64,000 bases of DNA from Phyllobacteriaceae bacterium (GTDB lineage Bacteria; Pseudomonadota; Alphaproteobacteria; Rhizobiales; Rhizobiaceae): the NCBI GenBank assembly GCA_024742765.1, contig JANSXT010000010.1:98712-162711 (forward strand). Direction: 5' to 3'. The notes beneath the pieces are model-generated. The model ran no database searches, was not told where the DNA came from, and saw only the letters and a list, made by a program, of their open reading frames with translations. The stretch's first letter is position 1. The number at the start of each line of letters is the position of its first letter. The position numbers were made by a program, and so were the translations under genes. Positions 37,000 to 46,133 of the stretch are shown piece by piece.

Positions 37000-38366
37000 T
37001 CGGCCGGCAGCCGATGGCCGACGTCCAGATCGCCCTTGTATCCGACATCCGGCTCGAACCCGGATTCGGTCATCAGCGCTTCGCGTCCGACGATCGACTC
37101 GCCAAGCACCAGCCGCACATCCTTCAAACGGCCACGCACCTGCCGGTCGGAATCGATCAGCGCGGTATCCGAGCCCACCGTGGCGAATTCTGTGCCGGTC
37201 ACCTCGGCGCTCTTCATCTCGCCCTGGACCACGACCGACGAGACGCCATAGAGCGGGCCATCGACGGTCGCCACTTCGAAATTGGTGTCGAAGTTCATGT
37301 CGTTTGGATATTTGACCGTTTCGAGCGCCATCTCCGAACCTTCGCCGAACGTGCCGGTGGAGGGCTTGAAGAAGCTCACGCGCAGCATGATCCGTCCGCC
37401 GAGCAGCTTGGATTCACCGACCATGGCGACGCGCGCGAGCTGCGACCGGACGCCCGGTCCCTCATGGTGCTTCTCATCGTCGAACAGCAGGATCTCGGTG
37501 CCCGCAGCAAGTCCGTGGTCGCCATGGATCTGCACCGTCTCGGTCTGGCCGTCGATTTCCAGGCTGACCTGGCCTTCCGCCGAACTCTGGATGATCAGCG
37601 ACGGATCGACCAGCATCGAAATGCAGGGGCCGAAGCTCTCGGCGAAGAACACGGTCGGCGTGATGCCGGTTGCCCGGTTCATGCGGTCGGCCGGATACCA
37701 GGCCTCCGGCAGGTTGACGCCGCGAACGACGTTCGGCGCTGGGATCACCGTGCCCGGCCCGTCGCCCAGCGGCGCGCCCAGAACCGGGGCGGTAAGCGGC
37801 TTCTTGTAGGGCGGAATGCCGTCGACCACGCCGTCAATGGCGATCACGTCGCGGTGCGCCAGCCGCATCGTGCTGGTCTCCAGGACCCCGAACCGGCGAA
37901 TGAAGAACTGGGCGGGAAAATTCTGCCCGGGCACGATCTGCCGCACATGGCCGGTGTTCGGCAGATAGGGGTTCGACAGCACCTGGATGCGGTCATTCAG
38001 CACATGGCTATAGCCCTTGATGCCGACTTCCGGCGCGCTGATCAGTTCCAGATCGAATTCGGCATAGCCGTTCTCGTCGACCCGGTGGTGAAACCCCTCC
38101 ATCGGCCATTTGTTGAGCTGCACGAAGCCCGAAAGGCTGATCGTTTCGCGCTTGCCGCTGTAATAATCATCGCCGAAGACGACGGTGGCGGCGGCCAGAA
38201 TGTGCGGGCGCAGCGGCTTGGGCTCGATGTTCAGGGATTCATAGGTTTCCCCGCCATGCGCCCCGACCAGCCCACCGCCATTTTCGCGGTTGTGCTCGTC
38301 ATAATTGGGCCGGCGTTCGCCATTGCCGTTTCCGTTGCCTTGGTTGCTATCGCTGGTATGGGACAT
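36996..38366 (-). CDS. Unidentified 456-aa protein coupled to PRMT-like methyltransferase
   Basis: I do not recognise this protein. The N-terminus is a low-complexity Asn/Gly/Glu/Arg segment (about 1-40), and the rest is predicted beta-rich and soluble, with sequence such as FGDDYYSGKRETISLSGFVQ, PGQNFPAQFFIRRFGVLE, TVFFAESFGPCISMLVDPS and NFEVATVDGPLYGVSSVVV. There is no signal peptide, membrane segment or obvious catalytic motif. It has a strong CGAGGAGAA Shine-Dalgarno and ATGA overlap with the methyltransferase. A binding or scaffold protein of the biosynthetic pathway is possible. Confidence 0.75.
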   Translation of the reverse strand: MSHTSDSNQGNGNGNGERRPNYDEHNRENGGGLVGAHGGETYESLNIEPKPLRPHILAAATVVFGDDYYSGKRETISLSGFVQLNKWPMEGFHHRVDENGYAEFDLELISAPEVGIKGYSHVLNDRIQVLSNPYLPNTGHVRQIVPGQNFPAQFFIRRFGVLETSTMRLAHRDVIAIDGVVDGIPPYKKPLTAPVLGAPLGDGPGTVIPAPNVVRGVNLPEAWYPADRMNRATGITPTVFFAESFGPCISMLVDPSLIIQSSAEGQVSLEIDGQTETVQIHGDHGLAAGTEILLFDDEKHHEGPGVRSQLARVAMVGESKLLGGRIMLRVSFFKPSTGTFGEGSEMALETVKYPNDMNFDTNFEVATVDGPLYGVSSVVVQGEMKSAEVTGTEFATVGSDTALIDSDRQVRGRLKDVRLVLGESIVGREALMTESGFEPDVGYKGDLDVGHRLPAE

Positions 38367-38459
38367 CGAATTTTCTCCTCGGTGCAGATAAGGGGCAGCG
38401 GTCGGGTCCGGACGAACGGGGACTGCGCCGCGCGGCGGCCGCTGCCATGAGCCGGACGG

Positions 38460-40241
38460 TCAATCCGGCGGGTCGAGCCACAAATTGGTGATGTCGAAGA
38501 ACTCGATCTGCGGCACATGGATCGCGTTCTTCACGCGCTTGCTGTGATAGCGGGATGTCATGGCCGCAAAGGCCAGCAGCGGCACGATCGGCACGTCGCG
38601 CATCACCGTCACGTCGATCTCGTGCCACAATTGCTCGGCGCGACTGGGGTCCTGTTCCTGCAGGGCCTCGTCGATCATGCGGTCGACATCGGGATTGCTG
38701 TAGCCGCCATAATTGGTCGTGCCGGGCTCGAAATTGGTCTGGAACAGCGGCTGGACGATGCAGCGTCCATTGTTGCCGAACCAGTCGGGCGTCCAGCCCG
38801 GTTCGGCAATGTCCCAGGCGCCGGCCCGCGCGCTGTCGGGATCGCCCAGCACCGAACCGTAATAGTCGGCCTGGCTGAAGGTCTCGAACTTCAGCTTGAT
38901 CCCGATCTCGGCAAGGTTTGCGGCGACCGACTCCATCACGTCGAGATGAAGGCGCGCCTCGCGCACGGCAGCCACCAGTTCGAACCCGTCGCCGAAGCCG
39001 GCTTCTTGCAGCAGTTGCTGGGCCTTGGCGCGGTCGCCGCGATCGCCGGGCGTCGGATAAAGGTTGAAATCCCGATGGCCCGTGCTGCCCGGCGGTATCG
39101 CCGAATGCAGCGGACGGTTGGGCACGCCCTGCATGATGTTCAGCACCTCGCTGATCGCAGTCTTGTCCACCGCATAGGCGATCGCCTGTCGCACCTTGAG
39201 GTTTTGCAGCGCGCCGCCCGCATTGGGGCTTTGCAGGTTGAAGACGAGATAGGGATTGAGCGTAAAGCCGGGATAGCTGCGCGGAAACTGCTCGCGCTCG
39301 GGCGCCGGCTTGGCCCAGGACACGACGGTGAAGGACCAGGCGAGATCGACCTCGCCGGCATCGATCCTGTCACGCAGCGCATCGGGCGCTTCGCGCGCCA
39401 CGGTGATCTCGATGCCGTCCAGATATTGATGCCGGATCGGATCGCTGTCCTGTTGCCAGGCCGGATTGCGCTCCAGCTTCAGTTCGGCGCGTACGTCCGG
39501 CGGCGCGGCGAACCTGTAGGGCCCGTTGGAGATGAAGTTGGCCCGCATCTCGTCGCTGTCGGGCAGATAGGCGTCATATTCGTGCGGCACGGCCGACGCA
39601 AAGCCCATGGCCAGGATGTTCAGGAAATCGTTGGCGGGTTGCTTGAGCCGGATGACGAGGGTCTTGTCGTCGGGCGTCTCCAGCCCGGAAATCATGTTGT
39701 CGTTCTGGAACTGCGCCAGTGCCGCAGCGGAAATGTCCGCCGTTTCGAACGCCTTTTCATAGGCGGTGCAATATTCGTCCATCCCCGCGATCGTGCTGGT
39801 GAAGTAGTGCCGGGCTCCGGCGCCGCAAACCGGGTTGGCCAGCCGCTTGAGCCCGCGCACGAAATCCGAAGCCACCACCTCGCGCGGCGGTTCGGTGTCC
39901 CAGAACACGCCGTCCCGCAGCCGGATCGTGTAGGTGAGGCCATCGGCGCTCAGCCCGCCATTGTCGATGGTGGGCACCTCGGCGGCGACATCGGGCGCCG
40001 GCGTGAAGCTCTCGAACGGGTCGGACAGGTCGTGCGATGCCGGATAGGCAAAGAGCTGGCGCGTCAGGGCGCGCAGGATCTGCCCCGACGTGGCGTAGTA
40101 GGCGCTGGACGTGTCCAGATGATCGGGCCCGCCGGGGCCCCGGAAGCGCAGGACGCCGCCGTAACGCGCCTCGCCGGCGCGGCCGAGCGGTCCCGGAACA
40201 TCCCTGGTTTCGATTGCGGCGGCTGCGGTGGTTCCGTGCAT
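38460..40241 (-). CDS. Leaderless family-5 solute-binding protein 2
   Basis: The 593-aa SBP_bac_5 protein is a clear paralogue of the one at 27880: SGQILRALTRQLFAYP, SADGLTYTIRLRDGVFWD, YPGFTLNPYLVFNLQSPN, VRQAIAYAVDKTAI and WDIAEPGWTPDWFGNNG. Its N-terminus (HGTTAAAAIETRDVPGPL) is not a signal peptide, so it should be cytosolic, and no cognate permease is encoded nearby. It is the first gene of the minus-strand accessory operon and is divergent from a SARP regulator that lacks a sensor domain, which suggests a sensing partnership. Confidence 0.82.
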   Translation of the reverse strand: MHGTTAAAAIETRDVPGPLGRAGEARYGGVLRFRGPGGPDHLDTSSAYYATSGQILRALTRQLFAYPASHDLSDPFESFTPAPDVAAEVPTIDNGGLSADGLTYTIRLRDGVFWDTEPPREVVASDFVRGLKRLANPVCGAGARHYFTSTIAGMDEYCTAYEKAFETADISAAALAQFQNDNMISGLETPDDKTLVIRLKQPANDFLNILAMGFASAVPHEYDAYLPDSDEMRANFISNGPYRFAAPPDVRAELKLERNPAWQQDSDPIRHQYLDGIEITVAREAPDALRDRIDAGEVDLAWSFTVVSWAKPAPEREQFPRSYPGFTLNPYLVFNLQSPNAGGALQNLKVRQAIAYAVDKTAISEVLNIMQGVPNRPLHSAIPPGSTGHRDFNLYPTPGDRGDRAKAQQLLQEAGFGDGFELVAAVREARLHLDVMESVAANLAEIGIKLKFETFSQADYYGSVLGDPDSARAGAWDIAEPGWTPDWFGNNGRCIVQPLFQTNFEPGTTNYGGYSNPDVDRMIDEALQEQDPSRAEQLWHEIDVTVMRDVPIVPLLAFAAMTSRYHSKRVKNAIHVPQIEFFDITNLWLDPPD

Positions 40242-40517
40242 CGCGCACCCCTCAGAACGTCAACTCGCATTGAGCGTCCATTATGAAAGGCGGTGTGTCG
40301 TGAAGCTTCTCCCATATTGCCCGCAAAGGCCGGCGAGCGCCCGCGAACAACTTCGGTCTTTGGATGGAGCGCCGGCCATCGCCTTGAAAAGCCTTGTTCA
40401 CAATGGCATTGCGGCAATTGTCATCACAATAGCACTTCACAGTGTATTTCTTGTCAATTGACTCCTTTTAATTTGAACCCTACTTTCACGTATCACCCTG
40501 AAATCGCGGAGGTTATG
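40242..40517. promoter_or_regulatory. AT-rich divergent promoter region of accessory operon and SARP gene
   Basis: This 276-base region is much richer in A+T than the rest of the window, especially 40410-40500. It contains the hexamer TTGTCA twice, at 40418 and 40451, exactly 33 bases (three helical turns) apart, and a perfect palindrome GTCAATTGAC at 40453-40462. SARP regulators bind direct repeats in phase with the helix, so autoregulation is conceivable. GGAGG at 40508-40512 serves the SARP start. Confidence 0.45.
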
Positions 40518-41291
40518 ATGGTAGATATCAGAACGCTCGGCGGCTTTCATGTTCGTCATAAGGGGCTATATTCTTCTTCAAAAATTATTTCTTGCTGTAG
40601 CAAGATTCTTGTCTACCTTTTGATTAACAATAACATTCCGCAAAGAAGAGAGAAGCTGGCGGACATATTTTATTCTGGCCTTGACATGACTCACGCGCTC
40701 AACGCGCTCAGCACAAATGTCTGGCGCATCAAGCGGTGGATCAAGGACCATCTCGCCGACAGTTCCATCGAGATGATCGCAAACCGGCGTGACGTTATCA
40801 TGATCGGGTCGGACACGGGCTTCATGGATGTCAGCCGCTTTGAGGCGGGCCTCGCGCGCTGCAGCTTTCAGGACAACAATGTCCTGAGGTCCGACCAGCG
40901 CGCGGCGGTGCGGACCGCGCTCGCCGAATATCAGGGCCCGTTCATGGACGGGGAAAGCGACGAGTGGATCCTCTACGAGCGCGAACGCCTGCACTGTCTT
41001 TATGTTCAGGGCCTCAACGAGATGATGTCGAGCTTCGCCGCCGAGGAGAAGTTCGAGGACGCGCTCGATTATGGCCGCCGCATCCTGCGCATCGACCCGC
41101 TGCGCGAATATGTGCATCGCGAGATGATACGCTGCTACGCCGCCAGCGGTCAGCGCGCGCTGGCGCTGCGCCAGTTCCAGACCTGCCGCACACTCCTGAA
41201 GGATGAGTGCAGCATCGAGCCGCTGCCCGAAACGATCAGCCTGATGAAGGCGGTCCGGAACGGCGCGCCGGTCATGGACGCCAACGTCTGA
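40518..41291 (+). CDS. SARP-type transcriptional activator (winged helix plus BTAD)
   Basis: The 257-aa protein has an OmpR-like winged helix (about 1-95; RREKLADIFYSG then NALSTNVWRIKRWI) and a BTAD tetratricopeptide domain (about 100-245; VSRFEAGLARC, EYQGPFMDGESDEWI, LDYGRRILRIDPLREYVHREMIRCYA and LRQFQTCRTLLKDECSIEP). SARPs activate antibiotic clusters, chiefly in actinomycetes, so one here supports cluster-specific control. ATG 40518 is at 5 bases from GGAGG, better than ATG 40515. The first third of the gene has lower GC than its neighbours. Confidence 0.88.
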   Translation: MVDIRTLGGFHVRHKGLYSSSKIISCCSKILVYLLINNNIPQRREKLADIFYSGLDMTHALNALSTNVWRIKRWIKDHLADSSIEMIANRRDVIMIGSDTGFMDVSRFEAGLARCSFQDNNVLRSDQRAAVRTALAEYQGPFMDGESDEWILYERERLHCLYVQGLNEMMSSFAAEEKFEDALDYGRRILRIDPLREYVHREMIRCYAASGQRALALRQFQTCRTLLKDECSIEPLPETISLMKAVRNGAPVMDANV

Positions 41292-42065
41292 CATCACCGT
41301 CCGAACGGCCGCGGCCGGCGGCGCATTGACCGATCATCATCGGTCATCGACCGGACTTTTTCCCCATCGCAACGCGCCGTCGAGCGCCCCGTCTGCGAGG
41401 TGCGGGAACGCCCGGTCCCGTCATTGCTGTCGGCGATCGCGCCCGTGCCGGCGCCATCGGTCTGCAGGGCAATCTATAAGAAAATTGATGGCCCGGAAAT
41501 CCCGCCCGCGCCCCGAAAACCGGTTGCCCGTCCCGCGCTCCGGGCGATCCCGCGCGCCCCTAGCGTGCGACACAACGCGTTTCAGCACGCGGCAGTAACC
41601 TTCTGATTTCAAACAGGCTTTTTGAGATGGATCGCCAATGGTGGGTCTTTGGTGCTGGTTCAGTGCGATCAGTGTGAGAACATCGTGCTGACAGATCGAC
41701 ACTTGATCGCGCTTTGTATGCGCTTCCAGTGCTGTCCATGACATCAACCGGAGCCCATCCGGCAGGATCGCTGTGAGAGCCGCCGGACCCCACACTGCTA
41801 GCCTCTGACAAACAAGATGTGCGGCAGTGATCGTGGAGGACCGGCAGTCGTGTTTGCGTGCGTTGCGCCAGAGTGTGCCGCCCGATTTCCGGGGCCAGGT
41901 CGGCGCAATGGCCGCCGTCTCGCCTGCAGGTTTGGGCGACCCGCGACCACCGGCCGGCATTCATCACATCTGCGTCCGATGATGGCGCTTCGAACCGTGC
42001 CCGCGCGGCGGGCGCACGGAACGGCATCATTGTCCGCACAACGCACAACCGTGTGAGGGAGCGTC
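41292..42065. other. 774-base gene-free region ahead of the enediyne core operon
   Basis: I find no convincing gene on either strand. Open frames here (for example 41421-41960 minus) have no recognisable domain, ribosome binding site or coding-like composition. Apart from the hairpin near 41328, the region should hold the promoter and possibly a long leader of the core operon; GAGGGAGCG precedes the E3 start. A decayed gene cannot be excluded. Confidence 0.6.
41328..41361 (+). terminator. Possible intrinsic terminator after SARP gene
   Basis: GACCGAT-CATC-ATCGGTC (7-bp stem) overlaps a second possible stem CGGTC-ATC-GACCG, followed closely by five T residues (41357-41361). It lies 36 bases after the SARP stop codon. 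The stems are short, so strength is uncertain. Confidence 0.45.
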
Positions 42066-43172
42066 ATGTCGGCGACCGGTCAGGCCCATCAGGCATCCAG
42101 CGGCAGGACCGGTCGCGCCGCGCTGGAAAACTGGCGCGGGTCGCTGTCGGTCAGGCTGGCCGGGCTGTCCGACGACGAAGCCTCGTTCTCAAAGCGCGGC
42201 TTTGCCGTTTCCGACCCACAGCGCCGCGACCGGCTCGAAGGGGTCGGCCGCGCCTTCATCGCCGGCTACAATCTGGCGCTGGTCCGGGCGAACCTGCCCG
42301 CATCGGTGCCCTTGCAGCCGCTCACCGCCGAACTGGAGACGATCGCGCCAGCCTTGCGCGGCTTTGCCCATGAAGGCGCCGCCATGGGGCTGGGCATCTC
42401 CGACGCGCTGCCCTGGGCGCGCAATGGCAATCTGGCCCGGTTTCTGGGCACCGCCGGAGACCGGCACGCCTATCTGATCCATGTCGGCGCGGGCTGGGCC
42501 ATGGCCCGCCTGCCCTGGCGTCGCCGGGCGATCCTACGCGTGCTCGATCCGCTGCTGGCTCCGCTGGCCATCGACGGATGGGGCTTTCATGACATCTATT
42601 TTTCGCCCGCCCGCCTCGGTGCCGGCGCCAGGGGTGGCGGCCGCGACCACCGGCGCGCCTTCGACCAGGGTGCCGGTCGCGCGCTGTGGTTTGTCGCCGG
42701 CGGCGACATCGATCGCGCGCTGGCGCTGATCACCGCCCAGCGGCCCGATCGCCGCTGCGATCTTCTGTCGGGGCTCGCGCTGGCGATGACCTACACCGCG
42801 CTGGCGGAGCCCGGCGATGTCGCAAAGCTCGCCGGCCATGCGGATCAGACGATGCCGGACGGCCGTGCCGCCGTCGCCCAGGGCGCGGCCTTTGCGCTTG
42901 AGGCCCGCGCGCTGGCCGGTCTCCGGCTCCCGCAGGGCGACGCCATCTGTTCGGCGCTGTGCGACCGGGCGCCCGACGCCGTTCTTGGCATCGTGCGCGC
43001 CCACCGGCCGGCAACGTCGGACGTGGTCGCGATCGAGGCCGAGACCGGGACCGCCGCATACGAGGTCTGGCGTCAGCGGGTCCAGGCAGCACTCACCAAG
43101 CCCACTCTTGCCAAGCCCGCCACTGCCGGGTCGGCGCAAGGCTCAATCAGCGCACGGGAGCCAAGTTCATGA
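42066..43172 (+). CDS. Enediyne biosynthesis protein E3 (DUF1702/UnbL family)
   Basis: The 368-aa protein matches the DUF1702 family found almost solely next to enediyne polyketide synthases. Visible features are SKRGFAVSDPQRRDRLEGVGRAFIAGYN near the N-terminus (key core RLEGVGRAFIAGYN), FAHEGAAMGLGISD, FVHVGAGWAMARLPW-like HVGAGWAMARLPWRRR, LLAPLAIDGWGFHDIYF and a Gly/Arg-rich RRAFDQGAGRALWFVAGGD. Its biochemical role is not established; it is one of the conserved warhead genes. It opens the five-gene core operon and overlaps E4 by ATGA. Confidence 0.92.
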   Translation: MSATGQAHQASSGRTGRAALENWRGSLSVRLAGLSDDEASFSKRGFAVSDPQRRDRLEGVGRAFIAGYNLALVRANLPASVPLQPLTAELETIAPALRGFAHEGAAMGLGISDALPWARNGNLARFLGTAGDRHAYLIHVGAGWAMARLPWRRRAILRVLDPLLAPLAIDGWGFHDIYFSPARLGAGARGGGRDHRRAFDQGAGRALWFVAGGDIDRALALITAQRPDRRCDLLSGLALAMTYTALAEPGDVAKLAGHADQTMPDGRAAVAQGAAFALEARALAGLRLPQGDAICSALCDRAPDAVLGIVRAHRPATSDVVAIEAETGTAAYEVWRQRVQAALTKPTLAKPATAGSAQGSISAREPSS

Positions 43173-45103
43173 TCATGACCCCAGCCATGACAAGCCTTGC
43201 CCGCCGCGCCGGCGGACTTGTCGCGATCATCCCGGTGGTCGCTTTTGCCACCGCCGCCCATTCGCCGGCACCGGACCAAACCGCGCTTGAAGAACTGGCA
43301 GCGCCTTTCGCATTCGAGGCGTCGGCCATGCCGGCGGCGGGCAACCTAAACGAGCGCACCGGGCGCGATGTCCATCCCGCGCTCTCTCACATCGCCGGCT
43401 GGATTTCGTCCGTCGGCGCCTCCGTCGCCCTCGCCGATCTGGACGGAGACGGCCTGCCCAACGATTATTGTCTGGTCGATCCGCGCACCGACACGGTCAC
43501 CGTCGCCCCGGTCTCGGCATCCGCGCAGACGCGGTTCGAACCGTTTGTGCTCGCAACGCCCACCGAGGGCTTCGATCCGGCCACGCTGGCGCCGATGGGC
43601 TGCCTGCCCGCCGACGTCACTGGCGACGGCCGCATGGATCTCGTGGTCTATTATTGGGGTCGCGGCCCGGTCGTCTTCGAGGCCCGGTCCGGCCCACCGG
43701 CCGCGCAATCATACCGGCTTCAGACCCTGACCGACGAGACGGTGCCCTGGTTCACCAACGCGGCCATCTTCGCCGACATTGATGGCGATGGCCATGGCGA
43801 CCTGCTGTTCGGCAATTATTTCGCCGACGGCAGCGGCATTCTCGATCAAAGCGGCCGGATGCCGGCCAACATGCAGCATTCCATGTCGCGCGCCTATAAT
43901 GGCGGCACCAATCGCCTCTTTCTCAACGCCGGCGCAGCGTCAGGAGAAACCCGGTTCGAGGACCACAGCGCCGCTCTGTCGGCGACAATGGCAAATGGCT
44001 GGACCCTGGCTCTGGGCGCCGCCGACCTGAACGGCGATCTCCTGCCGGAAATCTACGTCGCCAACGATTTCGGCCCCGATCGCCTGTTGTTGAACAGTTC
44101 GCGGCCCGGTCAGGTGGAGCTGTCACAGGTCAAGGGCCGGCGCGGTTTCACCGACAGCCGCTCCACCGTTCTCGGTCGCGACAGTTTCAAGGGCATGGGC
44201 GTCGACTTCGCCGACATCGATGGCGATGGCCGGCTGGACATTTATGTCAGCAACATCGCCGAGGAATATGCGCTGATGGAGAACCATTTCCTGTTTCTCC
44301 ACACCGGTGACGATGCGGCGTGGCAGCGCGGCCGCGCACCCTACCGCAACGCCAGCGGCCCGCTCGGCCTTGCCCGCAGCGCGTGGAGCTGGGACGTCAA
44401 GCTGGCCGATTTCGACAATGACGGCCGCGTCGAGGCCGTCCAGACGACCGGCTTCGTCGAAGGAGCGACCGATCGCTGGCCCGAGCTGCATGAACTGGCC
44501 ATGGCCAATGACGAATTGCTGCGCCACGCCGGTGTCTGGCCCGTCTTCAAGGATGGCGATGACCTGTCCGGCGATCATCATGACCGCTTCTTCGTGTCCG
44601 ACGGTGACGGAACCTATCGCGACATCGCGCCGCTGATCGGGCTCGGCGGCGCTTCGGTGTCGCGGGCGATCGCCACCGCCGATGTCGATGGCGACGGCGA
44701 TCTCGACATGGCCATCGCCCGCCAGTGGCAGGCATCGACCTTCTACGAAAACACCGCAGTGCAGGCCGGCCGGTCGCTGAACCTCGATCTGCGGTTGCAA
44801 TCGCCGCAGGGCGCTCTGCGCCCGGCGGTCGGAGCCGTCGCGCGCGCCGTCCTGCCGGACGGGCACCCGCTGACCGGTTTCGCCGACGGCGGCAACGGCC
44901 ATAGCGGGCGGCGCTCACACCACATTCATTTCGGCCTTGGCGCGCTTGCCGATCGCGACCGGATCGAGGTGACCGTGTCGTGGCGCGAGGACGGCACGCG
45001 CCATGACCGGCGCTATTTTCTCGCGCCCGGCGCGCACGAAATCGTCTTGAACGAGCAGGCGAGCGCACGGGCCACAACCCGCTCGCCCGACACTTTCCGG
45101 TAA
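43169..45103 (+). CDS. Enediyne biosynthesis protein E4 (UnbV-like VCBS-repeat protein, exported)
   Basis: The 644-aa precursor starts with a signal peptide (hydrophobic core VAIIPVVAFATA, about residues 18-31). The mature protein is a predicted beta-propeller of FG-GAP/VCBS repeats with some eight Asp-rich calcium-binding loops (ADLDGDG, DVTGDGRMD, ADIDGDGHGD, ADLNGD, ADIDGDGRLD, ADFDNDGRVE, VSDGDG, ADVDGDGDLD), ending in the ASPIC/UnbV-type C-terminal domain (GRRSHHIHFGLG). It is the counterpart of E4 in enediyne cassettes. Periplasmic location implies that part of the pathway or product handling is outside the cytosol. ATG 43169 with GGGAG upstream. Confidence 0.92.
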   Translation: MIMTPAMTSLARRAGGLVAIIPVVAFATAAHSPAPDQTALEELAAPFAFEASAMPAAGNLNERTGRDVHPALSHIAGWISSVGASVALADLDGDGLPNDYCLVDPRTDTVTVAPVSASAQTRFEPFVLATPTEGFDPATLAPMGCLPADVTGDGRMDLVVYYWGRGPVVFEARSGPPAAQSYRLQTLTDETVPWFTNAAIFADIDGDGHGDLLFGNYFADGSGILDQSGRMPANMQHSMSRAYNGGTNRLFLNAGAASGETRFEDHSAALSATMANGWTLALGAADLNGDLLPEIYVANDFGPDRLLLNSSRPGQVELSQVKGRRGFTDSRSTVLGRDSFKGMGVDFADIDGDGRLDIYVSNIAEEYALMENHFLFLHTGDDAAWQRGRAPYRNASGPLGLARSAWSWDVKLADFDNDGRVEAVQTTGFVEGATDRWPELHELAMANDELLRHAGVWPVFKDGDDLSGDHHDRFFVSDGDGTYRDIAPLIGLGGASVSRAIATADVDGDGDLDMAIARQWQASTFYENTAVQAGRSLNLDLRLQSPQGALRPAVGAVARAVLPDGHPLTGFADGGNGHSGRRSHHIHFGLGALADRDRIEVTVSWREDGTRHDRRYFLAPGAHEIVLNEQASARATTRSPDTFR

Positions 45104-45125
45104 CGGCTTTGGCGGGAGGAACCAG

Positions 45126-46133
45126 ATGACGCTTCTGAGCGACGACACGACCCTGACAGCCCGCACCGGGCGCGCGGTGCCCGACTGGCGGCTGACGATC
45201 GCCGAGCGCTGGTACATCGACAAGCGGCTCAAGGGGCTCGCCCGGTTTGCATTCGCGATCACGTTTCTGAACGTTCTGGGCCATCTGTGGCTGGGGTTCG
45301 AGCAATCCTGGATCACACCCTTTGTGGCCCTGGGCGCCGCCTATTTCACCGAGTTTGCGGCCGAGACCAGCCAGTCGCTCGCCGAGGGCCGACGGCCGCG
45401 CTACATCGGCAGGCCGGGTGCGGTCGTGGCCTTTTTCCTGTCGGCCCATATCAGCGGCCTTGCCGTCGGCATGTTGCTGTTTGCCGCCGAGCAGCTTTGG
45501 CTGGTCGCGTTCGCCTCATCGGTCGCGGTGGCCTCCAAATGGCTGATCCGCGTTCCGGTGGCCATGCCGGACGGGCGAACCGCCTCGCGCCATTTCCTCA
45601 ATCCCTCCAATTTCGGCATCACGGTCACGCTGCTGCTCTATCCGAGCGTCGGCATCGCGCCGCCCTACCAGTTCTCCGAGAACACCAGCGGCGCGCTCGA
45701 CTGGCTGTTGCCGCTGGTCGTCATCACCACGGGCAGCCTGTTGAACACCAAACTGACCGGGCGCATGACGCTGATCGGCGCCTGGGTCGCCGCGTTCGCG
45801 GCACAGGCCGTCATCCGCGCGCTCATCCATGACACGCCGATCGTCGCCGGCCTTGCGCCGATGACCGGCTTCGCCTTCGTTCTGTTCTCCTTCTACATGA
45901 TCACCGACCCGGCGACCTCACCCGTCGGGCGCTGGAACCAGGTGCTCTTCGCGGTCGCCGTGGCCGCCGGCTATGCGCTGTTCATGGAACTGCATGTCGT
46001 CTTCGGCCTGTTCTACGCGCTGACGTTGGTGACCGCGCTGCGCGGCGCCGGCCTTTATGTGCGCCATTACATGCGATCGCGTGCGGCGCCCGCCGTTCCG
46101 CTTGCCCGCGTGCCGGCCGAGGGACCAAAATGA
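45126..46133 (+). CDS. Enediyne biosynthesis protein E5 (UnbU-like membrane protein)
   Basis: The 335-aa polytopic inner-membrane protein has about eight hydrophobic segments. Two motifs, NPSNFG (159-164) and FYMITDPATSP (256-266), resemble the RnfD/NqrB family of flavin-carrying redox membrane subunits, in which the Asp-Pro-x-Ser/Thr region lies by the covalent FMN site. E5 is one of the conserved warhead genes with unknown function. The start follows GGGAGGAACC, and the stop overlaps the PKS start by ATGA. Confidence 0.9.
   Translation: MTLLSDDTTLTARTGRAVPDWRLTIAERWYIDKRLKGLARFAFAITFLNVLGHLWLGFEQSWITPFVALGAAYFTEFAAETSQSLAEGRRPRYIGRPGAVVAFFLSAHISGLAVGMLLFAAEQLWLVAFASSVAVASKWLIRVPVAMPDGRTASRHFLNPSNFGITVTLLLYPSVGIAPPYQFSENTSGALDWLLPLVVITTGSLLNTKLTGRMTLIGAWVAAFAAQAVIRALIHDTPIVAGLAPMTGFAFVLFSFYMITDPATSPVGRWNQVLFAVAVAAGYALFMELHVVFGLFYALTLVTALRGAGLYVRHYMRSRAAPAVPLARVPAEGPK

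Noticed and set aside
38517..40286. 589-codon plus-strand open frame
   Set aside because: Antisense to the leaderless solute-binding protein, which has clear SBP_bac_5 motifs.
41421..41960. 179-codon minus-strand open frame in the gene-free region, considered as a transposase remnant
   Set aside because: No DDE motif, terminal inverted repeats, ribosome binding site or domain could be found.
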